From a virus, in IMG/VR virus record IMGVR_UViG_3300021961_000487, positions 1 to 27,684 of that record: DNA of 27,684 nt. One strand, 5' to 3'. The notes below the pieces were generated by a model, which saw only the letters and a list, made by a program, of their open reading frames with translations, was not told the DNA's origin and searched no databases. Position numbers and translations under genes: made by a program. Positions 22,569 through 27,684 of the stretch are shown piece by piece; position 1 is the stretch's first letter; every line of letters starts with the position of its first letter.

Positions 22569-22585
22569 TGGGTTGACTGGCTTTT
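22556..22585 (-). terminator. Intrinsic terminator hairpin after the accessory block
   Basis: A perfect 13-bp stem (22556-22568 with 22573-22585) surrounds a four-base loop. On the minus strand it is followed by a T run. It lies just after the stop of the large EF-hand/membrane protein gene, so it should end transcription of that block. As both flanks carry A/T runs it could also act in the other direction. Confidence 0.88.
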
Positions 22586-22602
22586 GTTTACCAAATGATA
22601 AT

Positions 22603-24060
22603 TTAGGTAGCGTCGCTCTTGCTCAGACCAACTTGACTTAAAATCATTAATGCTAAAATACCTGGAATAATCAACCATCCTGGCCCTCCAAAGAAACCAG
22701 CGATTGTAGCAGCAGTTCCGCCTAAGGTTCCGGCAACACTAGTTAGTTTATCTCCTAAGGTAGCATCCTTGTGCCAAGCATCAACAGGACCTAAAGTTCC
22801 CTTGCCGCTTTTTGGATCTACTTTCTTTTGACCAAAAAAGTCTTTTACAGCATCTATTGGTCCTTCTTCGATAGATTCAGCAGCAGCAGGTTGTTTAACA
22901 CCTAATGCCTTGGCAACGGCTTTGATATTATCTAATGTAAAGTCCGAAGTATCAGCACTTGGTTTTCCTAGAACTTTTTGTGCAACAGCTTTCATTTGAT
23001 TTTGTTCTTCACTTGAAAACTTAGGAGCAACTTTAGACATAATAAAGGACATGATTTTGTTAATCATGCCCTCGTCGAGAACTTGACTCTCACTTAAAGT
23101 TTTTTTTTGAGTTTCCGTGATAACTTTATGTAGGCCCCACTCACCGCCCATTCTTTCGTAGGTAGCAGCAGCAAATGCCTGTGCTTGAACAGATTCTGTG
23201 AACTTGCTCTTGCCTACACGTTCTGCCCAGGTCCATAGGTTCTTGTCCATAGGATCAATTTGGAATTGACCACGGCTTTCTTTAACGACCTTTAGTGCTG
23301 TTGCGAATGATAGAGATTCTTTAGTTGAACCTTTTTTATCTACAGCTTTTGAAATCGCAGTGCGTCTTGCTTTTAGATATTTGTCAGTCTTGTCTTTTTT
23401 GCCATCGTTATTGATGTCATCATCTTCCTTACCGACTGGATCCATGCCGCCTTCTTTGACGAGTTTACCGTCGACATAGCGTTTTACAGAACCTGGATGT
23501 TTCTTTTCATAATCTTTAGATGCCTTAGACTGCTCTTTGTCTTTGGCCTTTTGCTCACGACGCTCAGCACCAGTCATCGCTGTTTTCTTTTCTTTCTTAG
23601 GTGGAACATAGTCGTCGTCATCTTCTGGCTTATGATCTCTTGTATGTTTAACACCGGTTGATGTCTTGGTCAACGTACCGTGTTGGGTTTTCTTTGTATC
23701 GCCGACTTTCATTTCTTCAGCGATAGCTTCGTCATCTAGATCGACACTTTCAGCTTTCTTTTTAGCGATCTTGGTAGCAGTGGCATGCATAACTTCTTCG
23801 CCACGCTTACCATATCTCTTTTCGAAGCCCTTCTTGTCTTTCTTCATAGACTTAACTACTTCTTCTTTTTTGTCTTTTTCTGCTTTAGACAATTTCTTTT
23901 CCATTAGGTCAGCAGCTTCAGTTAGGGTCTTAGTACCTGCTAACACGTGCATAGCGATATCTTCGTCTAATCTAATCGGATCAGGCAATTTAGGTGCCTC
24001 AACACCTTTTGGTGGAGTAGAAAGAGTGTCTAGTTTATTGAGTATAGATTTAAAATCCAT
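22603..24060 (-). CDS. Large charged protein with EF-hand-like loop and C-terminal membrane segment
   Basis: The 485-residue protein is modular. Residues 78-105 hold a YGKRGEEVMHATATKIAKKK block recalled from other marine-phage proteins. A long Lys/Glu/Asp-rich, probably disordered region follows (120-210). DINNDGKKDKTD at 215-226 fits a calcium-binding EF-hand or dockerin-type loop, followed by KYLKARRTAISKAV. The C-terminus (about 447-478, rich in Gly, Ala and Leu) is a probable membrane segment. Function is unknown. It is the last gene before the terminator at 22556-22585, has AAGGAT upstream of the ATG, and belongs to the accessory block. Confidence 0.8.
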   Translation of the reverse strand: MDFKSILNKLDTLSTPPKGVEAPKLPDPIRLDEDIAMHVLAGTKTLTEAADLMEKKLSKAEKDKKEEVVKSMKKDKKGFEKRYGKRGEEVMHATATKIAKKKAESVDLDDEAIAEEMKVGDTKKTQHGTLTKTSTGVKHTRDHKPEDDDDYVPPKKEKKTAMTGAERREQKAKDKEQSKASKDYEKKHPGSVKRYVDGKLVKEGGMDPVGKEDDDINNDGKKDKTDKYLKARRTAISKAVDKKGSTKESLSFATALKVVKESRGQFQIDPMDKNLWTWAERVGKSKFTESVQAQAFAAATYERMGGEWGLHKVITETQKKTLSESQVLDEGMINKIMSFIMSKVAPKFSSEEQNQMKAVAQKVLGKPSADTSDFTLDNIKAVAKALGVKQPAAAESIEEGPIDAVKDFFGQKKVDPKSGKGTLGPVDAWHKDATLGDKLTSVAGTLGGTAATIAGFFGGPGWLIIPGILALMILSQVGLSKSDAT

Positions 24061-24064
24061 GTTC

Positions 24065-24412
24065 TTATCCTTGTGTCTTAAATTTTTTCCATTGATCGAC
24101 GAGATTTTCAGCTACTTCAGCAGTTAATGATTCGTCAGGCTTGTCGTCCAAAGACATATCAGACATTTCGTCGTCTGCCTTTGGTTCTTCAAATTTCTTT
24201 TGATATTCCATATAATGTGCTACGGAATCAAGATAATCTGCTGCTTTAGTGATTTTAGCAGAGACCCAGCCTTCTAAATTATCACCGGGCTGGATCATAT
24301 GGAAGATTTTAATGGCATATTCAGCAGATTTGTAAAGCTCTGCTCTAGCCATAGAAGCTTCGTGGTCCTGAGGACCTAGATCGTTATCTTCATTAAACAC
24401 ATTGTTTTTCAT
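24065..24412 (-). CDS. Conserved marine-phage protein, 115 aa
   Basis: The block DHEASMARAELYKSAEYAIK, then GDNLEGWVSAKITKAADYLD followed by SVAHYMEY, is a recognised pattern across marine phage proteins, often as a stand-alone or fused helical module of unknown role. The tail is acidic. Five bases before the ATG is GATAAATA, a late-promoter-like box, and no ribosome-binding site is evident, so a leaderless message is possible. The box overlaps the stop codon of the preceding gene. Confidence 0.8.
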   Translation of the reverse strand: MKNNVFNEDNDLGPQDHEASMARAELYKSAEYAIKIFHMIQPGDNLEGWVSAKITKAADYLDSVAHYMEYQKKFEEPKADDEMSDMSLDDKPDESLTAEVAENLVDQWKKFKTQG

Positions 24413-24417
24413 AGTAG

Positions 24418-24425
24418 TATTTATC
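24418..24425 (-). promoter_or_regulatory. Late-promoter-like GATAAATA box, 5 nt from ATG
   Basis: The box GATAAATA matches the NATAAATA late promoter of T4-like phages and is followed by CTACT and the ATG of the 115-residue gene. A late promoter at this spot would start RNA at or beside the A of ATG. Confidence 0.5.
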
Positions 24426-24612
24426 TTTTTACCAAAGACCCGCCCGAAAGCAGATTTCCGCCTTTTATATCTAGGGCGTTAGGAGCAGTTCCGTCTTTGC
24501 GTTTTTTAGGCTGTTTTCCTTTGACGTTAGGGTAAACTACGCCTACTGTAACATTAGCTGCTGATGTAGATCCTGCTGTTGCTGATTCTTGTACGATATC
24601 TTTGATTTTCAT
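24421..24612 (-). CDS. Small conserved marine-phage protein, 63 aa
   Basis: The 63-residue protein begins MKIKDIVQES and continues with a Gly/Ser/Ala-rich ATAGSTSAANVTVGVVYPNV segment and a basic middle, a composition shared by short marine-phage proteins, perhaps structural or capsid-associated. No function can be named. It is ATGA-coupled to the gene upstream. Confidence 0.72.
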   Translation of the reverse strand: MKIKDIVQESATAGSTSAANVTVGVVYPNVKGKQPKKRKDGTAPNALDIKGGNLLSGGSLVKR

Positions 24613-24794
24613 TTTATTTCTCTAACATTACTGACCAGTGCTGTTTTTCCGTATTGTGCTTTGATCAACCTTCTTGCCATCTCTTGATTTTTAGCAGTTA
24701 CCGTAGTATCAATAACCTGACTGTAATTAGTCTGCTTTACCCGTACTTTGGCAGCAAAAAATTTGAACTGATTAGTAAACTCTTCAATTCTCAT
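24609..24794 (-). CDS. Small conserved marine-phage protein, 61 aa
   Basis: The product reads MRIEEFTNQFKFFAAKVRVK, then a QTNYSQVIDTTVTAKNQEMA segment and RRLIKAQYG, a beta-alpha pattern recalled as a stand-alone module in marine phages. Five bases separate its ATG from a GGTAAATA box, the third case of this layout in the window. It is unassigned functionally. Confidence 0.75.
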   Translation of the reverse strand: MRIEEFTNQFKFFAAKVRVKQTNYSQVIDTTVTAKNQEMARRLIKAQYGKTALVSNVREIK

Positions 24795-24798
24795 AGTA

Positions 24799-25962
24799 TT
24801 ATTTACCGCGTCCGCTTTTCATGTTAGCACACCAGTGATACATCTTGGCTTTTTCTCCGCTAGCATTTTTAGCACGTTGTCGGAGATCAGTTACTGAGCC
24901 GTCACAGCTGGCACCACTGCGTTTGACACGCCCAGGTCGGCTTTTTCCCTTGACTTTCCCGTCAGCAAAATTTTCTACATTATATGTAGGATCTGTTTTT
25001 TGACGTTTCATATTCTTTGGTTGTTTAGGATCAACCGGATCAATATCAGTAGTAGTCAACCCGGTTTTCATTAGGTTTTTAATATACTCGTGTTCTTCTT
25101 CTTCACTGCCGAATGACATAATAGCACTTGGTGGTCCTTTGCCGAAGTCGTGCTTACCGAGACCTTTTAAATTGCTAATATGCTGACCTAACTTGTACCA
25201 ATCATAGACATCGCTGACATCTACACGAACAGTACCTCTAGGCATTGTCGGCTTAGTTTCTGGACCTGGTGGAGGATCGTTGATATCGTAATCCTCTCCG
25301 ACGTCTCCTCCGTCACCGCTGTAGCCTACTGCTGTGCCATAGTACCCATATGGACCGGGCCCATATGCGGCCCATCTACTGCGTCTTTTTTTCTTTTTAG
25401 CTTCTTCTATGCTTTCTGTAGGTTCATTTGCTAGGATATCTTTAGCATCTCTGAGACCGTCGAGAACTTTCTTAAGACTATCTTCGTCTGCTTGATATTT
25501 GATAGCTATTCCGCCAGCAGCTTGCCACTTTCTGATATTAACACCGTAGTCGTCGATTAGGATGTTAGGCACGCCGTTGGTGTTGGCATATATCTGTTTC
25601 TCGTGTTCAAATATCCATGCATCAGCAGGTACATTGATATGCTTTGCCAACCATTCTTTTTTGCCTTTGATACTACCAGCTTTATCAAAGTTTAAAGGAC
25701 TGCTAAGGATCTTATATCCGCCTGCGAAATTTTTAACAATTGATAATAATTTATTAGCTGTTGGAAATGCTGGAAGATTCTTAAACAGTTCGTAGGCATT
25801 AGAATCCTTAAAGAATTTTTCCCATTGATCCGGAGTCATTTTATTATAATGTTCTACGTTATTAATTTCACCGGCGTAGTTAAACAAGTCTGCGAGAACA
25901 CCGTCCATATCAACATAGACAGTAACTCCTTGCGGTAATTGATTTAATTCTTTCGCTCTCAT
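24799..25962 (-). CDS. HAD-superfamily phosphatase fused to a basic C-terminal module
   Basis: The N-terminal half is a HAD phosphatase of the deoxyribonucleotidase type: VYVDMDGVLADLF (Asp18 nucleophile and Asp20), ILSSPL (motif II Ser near 87), a KK pair near 101 and ILIDDYG (Asp137-138). A Gly/Tyr/Pro-rich linker (about 195-240) and a middle domain follow. The C-terminus, GRVKRSGASCDGSVTDLRQR then AKNASGEKAKMYHWCANMK, is a Cys-containing basic module found alone or fused in marine phages. The likely substrate is a nucleotide monophosphate. Its ATG shares one base with the stop of a 25-residue gene. Confidence 0.85.
   Translation of the reverse strand: MRAKELNQLPQGVTVYVDMDGVLADLFNYAGEINNVEHYNKMTPDQWEKFFKDSNAYELFKNLPAFPTANKLLSIVKNFAGGYKILSSPLNFDKAGSIKGKKEWLAKHINVPADAWIFEHEKQIYANTNGVPNILIDDYGVNIRKWQAAGGIAIKYQADEDSLKKVLDGLRDAKDILANEPTESIEEAKKKKRRSRWAAYGPGPYGYYGTAVGYSGDGGDVGEDYDINDPPPGPETKPTMPRGTVRVDVSDVYDWYKLGQHISNLKGLGKHDFGKGPPSAIMSFGSEEEEHEYIKNLMKTGLTTTDIDPVDPKQPKNMKRQKTDPTYNVENFADGKVKGKSRPGRVKRSGASCDGSVTDLRQRAKNASGEKAKMYHWCANMKSGRGK
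24800..24807 (-). promoter_or_regulatory. Late-promoter-like GGTAAATA box, 5 nt from ATG
   Basis: GGTAAATA followed by ATACT and the ATG of the 61-residue gene repeats the spacing seen before two other genes. The first two bases are less like the T4 consensus, so confidence is lower. Confidence 0.4.
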
Positions 25963-26039
25963 TAATGTTGTCCGTAGGGATTAATAGGACGATCTGTTCC
26001 GTCGTCTTCGGGGTATACTGGATATTGATTCTCGTTCAT
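25962..26039 (-). CDS. 25-residue mini-gene between IscA-like and HAD genes
   Basis: A 78-base frame encodes [20 protein letters not shown] then PYGQH. Its ATG forms ATGA with the Fe-S carrier stop and its TAA forms TAATG with the HAD gene ATG, so the frame exactly fills the interval. The Pro/Tyr/Asp composition is like short linker peptides in phage proteins. No function is known; it may work only to couple translation. Confidence 0.6.
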   Translation of the reverse strand: MNENQYPVYPEDDGTDRPINPYGQH

Positions 26040-26362
26040 ATTGAAAAACTACTTCCACACCCACAGGTTGTTTGGGCGTTGGGATTTTTAATAGTAAATT
26101 GACTACCGTTGAGATCTTCTTTATAATCAATCTCGGCACCTGCGAGATACTGCATGCTCATAGCATCGATGACAACTCTCCAACGATCGTCGAGTGCGAT
26201 TTCAAAATCATCATCATTCTGTTCTTCATCGAAGGTAAACCCATATTGAAAACCAGAGCAGCCGCCGCCCTGGACGAATGTACGCAACATCAAACCGGGA
26301 TTATTTTCTTCGTTTAGAAGATCGATTACTTTAGCTTTTGCTGATTCTGTTATCTCAACCAT
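26036..26362 (-). CDS. A-type iron-sulfur carrier (IscA/ErpA-like)
   Basis: The 108-residue protein has the three conserved cysteines of A-type carriers: Cys35 in [11 protein letters not shown] and Cys100/Cys102 in [11 protein letters not shown]. These proteins carry and hand over 2Fe-2S or 4Fe-4S clusters. The length and spacing are normal. The phage genome encodes at least two Fe-S enzymes (QueE and the radical SAM protein), which are plausible recipients. The gene overlaps the upstream one by 13 bases. Confidence 0.95.
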   Translation of the reverse strand: MVEITESAKAKVIDLLNEENNPGLMLRTFVQGGGCSGFQYGFTFDEEQNDDDFEIALDDRWRVVIDAMSMQYLAGAEIDYKEDLNGSQFTIKNPNAQTTCGCGSSFSI

Positions 26363-26577
26363 TCGTCTTTTCCTACAGGTTTTTCTCCTGTCATATACGG
26401 TAAACTAAACCACAATTTAAACCATTCAGGTGTTCCTGGTCTAATATTGTGTTTCTTCATTAGTTCGCCTTTTTCATTTCCGGTCAAACTGATATTGCTG
26501 CCTTGCTCAATGGTATACGGAGTGAATCCTTTGAATTCTGTAATACCAGCGAGACGTTTTAAATCTTTGATATCCAT
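26350..26577 (-). CDS. Small conserved marine-phage module protein, 75 aa
   Basis: It starts [12 protein letters not shown] and contains [20 protein letters not shown], a module seen often in marine T4-like phage proteins, alone or fused to others. No biochemical role is known. Its ATG shares one base with the stop of the preceding gene (TAATG). Confidence 0.78.
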   Translation of the reverse strand: MDIKDLKRLAGITEFKGFTPYTIEQGSNISLTGNEKGELMKKHNIRPGTPEWFKLWFSLPYMTGEKPVGKDEWLR

Positions 26578-27482
26578 TATGCTGTAGGAGGTTCACCGGT
26601 AATAGAAACAGTCCACTTTTTACCAGTGGCGTCGGATTTACGTTGAGCCCACGCTCTAAGATCATAATACTGTTTTCTTTCTCTTTCGTCATCGGCATAG
26701 GTTCCACGCCCTGCGAACACTTTCCACTTCTTGCCGTTAATATAAACAGCAAAGTTATTTGGAGGTTCTGTATTGCCTTCATCCCAATCTTCTGGATCTC
26801 TATATCTTTCCATGTTAATGCTTTCGTCGTAATCATCTGCTTTTAGGTTTACAGCATACTTGATATGTTTAGGATTGTCTTTTAACAAAGACTTTAGTTT
26901 TTCTAAGCCGTCGGACGTAAATGTCTGAGCAGCATGATCCCACATGCCTGGAATATCGCTAAGTTGACTAACAACATTTTGAATAGCGCCTTTAGTTCTA
27001 GAGTCGATACCAAACACACCTTCTTCTACGTCTTGATCTCTATGCTTTCTATAAGGGTCCATGAAATCTTCTTCCCATGTTCCTTCTTTAACTGCCCAAG
27101 CAAAATCTATAATGCGTCCCATACCGCCACCTATCTCGCTAAACAGATCGCTGAGCTTTAGAACTTCATCAAATGTAGCACCAGTTCCGTCCTGTATTAA
27201 ACTAATGATCCAATCAGGATCTCCACTATTGTTTTCTTCTTCGTATCTGTCCCAAAGTTTAGGATTCTGTACAATGCGTTCACCTAATCTACCTAACTTT
27301 TTAACTAGAGAAAATTCACGATCCATTGGCTCAGCATCTTCAAACTGTTTTAGTTTGTGTTTGACATTGCCTTGTTTCTCAGCTTTCTTTTTATCTTTGT
27401 GAGCTCCGGCACCTGCGGTCTTTTGATTCTTGGCTACAAAGTTTCTAGGTTTGCTTGCTGGTATAATTTCTTTGGCTTTCAT
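26577..27482 (-). CDS. Multi-module conserved marine-phage protein, 301 aa
   Basis: The protein seems to be built from modules: a basic N-terminus (KPRNFVAKNQKTAGAGAHKD, then KKKAEKQGNVKHK), a helical middle with GTGATFDEVLKLSDLFSEIG, and a C-terminal NNFAVYINGKKWKVFAGRGT block followed by YADDERERKQYYDLRAWAQR and WTVSITGEPPTA. The last block is recalled as a repeated module in marine phages. No enzyme motif is seen. AAAGGA is the ribosome site about six bases before the ATG. Confidence 0.8.
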   Translation of the reverse strand: MKAKEIIPASKPRNFVAKNQKTAGAGAHKDKKKAEKQGNVKHKLKQFEDAEPMDREFSLVKKLGRLGERIVQNPKLWDRYEEENNSGDPDWIISLIQDGTGATFDEVLKLSDLFSEIGGGMGRIIDFAWAVKEGTWEEDFMDPYRKHRDQDVEEGVFGIDSRTKGAIQNVVSQLSDIPGMWDHAAQTFTSDGLEKLKSLLKDNPKHIKYAVNLKADDYDESINMERYRDPEDWDEGNTEPPNNFAVYINGKKWKVFAGRGTYADDERERKQYYDLRAWAQRKSDATGKKWTVSITGEPPTA

Positions 27483-27484
27483 GA

Positions 27485-27682
27485 TTATCCTTTATGCTTG
27501 AAGTACTGAACCTGGCGTTCACGTTTTTCGGCTCCGGCTCTGGTAGGATAAGTACCTAAATTTTTACCTCCGGATTTAGAATATAATCTATAACCGCCTT
27601 GTACTTTGCCAATATGTTCATCAGCATATTCTTCTGATTTAATATTTTCCTCTATCCATGGCTCTAAATATTTTCTAAGCAT
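27485..27682 (-). CDS. Small conserved marine-phage module protein (may extend past window)
   Basis: The block GGYRLYSKSGGKNLGTYPTR then AGAEKRERQVQYFKH is a very common short module in marine phages, basic and possibly nucleic-acid binding. An ATG lies two bases from the window edge, so the gene either starts there or continues upstream outside the window. It is two bases from the next gene. Confidence 0.78.
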   Translation of the reverse strand: MLRKYLEPWIEENIKSEEYADEHIGKVQGGYRLYSKSGGKNLGTYPTRAGAEKRERQVQYFKHKG

Positions 27683-27684
27683 AG

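Noticed and set aside
26507-26836. 109-codon frame overlapping two module genes
   Set aside because: Both overlapped genes have recognisable conserved modules and coupled start/stop sites, so this frame is a shadow.
1-27684. tRNA genes, CRISPR arrays and insertion sequences
   Set aside because: No cloverleaf-sized non-coding gaps, no regularly spaced repeats and no transposase motifs were seen; almost all bases are in tightly packed genes.

Overview
The window looks like part of the genome of a tailed, T4-like (myovirus-type) marine bacteriophage. Three things support this. It carries a T4-style replication set: a family B DNA polymerase with exonuclease, a gp45-like clamp, a T4 RNase H-like 5' nuclease and a DsbA-like protein. 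It has many small conserved genes of the kind recalled from cyanophages and pelagiphages. It is AT-rich, with genes packed head to tail and mostly joined by ATGA or TAATG overlaps. No ribosomal, tRNA, insertion-sequence or CRISPR features were seen. The sigma70-like promoters fit a bacterial, probably proteobacterial, host, but the host cannot be named from this sequence.

Layout: two genes read rightward at the left end (1-1666): the end of a conserved protein and a radical SAM protein. Everything else reads leftward. From the right end, 27684-22603 is a block of marine-phage accessory or late-type genes: short repeated-type modules, an A-type Fe-S carrier, a HAD-family phosphatase fused to a basic module, and a large EF-hand/membrane protein. 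It ends at a strong hairpin terminator (22556-22585). The same hairpin contains the -35 box of a near-consensus promoter for the next block. That block (22514-1640) holds replication, nucleotide and DNA-modification genes in this order: DsbA-like, membrane protein, DNA polymerase, clamp, DpdA-like transglycosylase, small proteins, QueD-like, glycosyltransferase, FolE, an MBD4-like glycosylase, a cupin-like protein, a phosphoribosyltransferase, a HIT protein, two SGNH proteins, an AbrB-like small protein, a MazG-like protein, QueE, RNase H, a run of small genes, and ThyX.

The main biological story is a dispersed 7-deazaguanine DNA-modification pathway. FolE makes the pterin precursor from GTP, a QueD-like and a QueE protein carry it toward 7-carboxy-7-deazaguanine, and a 507-residue TGT-like protein with all the transglycosylase motifs is positioned to insert the base into phage DNA, as DpdA proteins do. 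QueC is not in the window, so the final base could be 7-carboxy-7-deazaguanine, preQ0 (made with host or distant QueC), or a further decorated form. A GT4-like glycosyltransferase lies between folE and the queD-like gene. The A-type Fe-S carrier could serve the two radical SAM enzymes.

Beyond the gene calls, several signals stand out: a hairpin with a 6-bp stem and 8-nt loop abutting the Shine-Dalgarno of the polymerase gene, recalling the T4 gp43 autoregulatory operator; three genes whose start codon lies exactly five bases after a TAAATA late-promoter-like box, suggesting leaderless late mRNAs; and three very small genes (55, 39 and 25 codons) fixed in place by start/stop overlaps with their neighbours.
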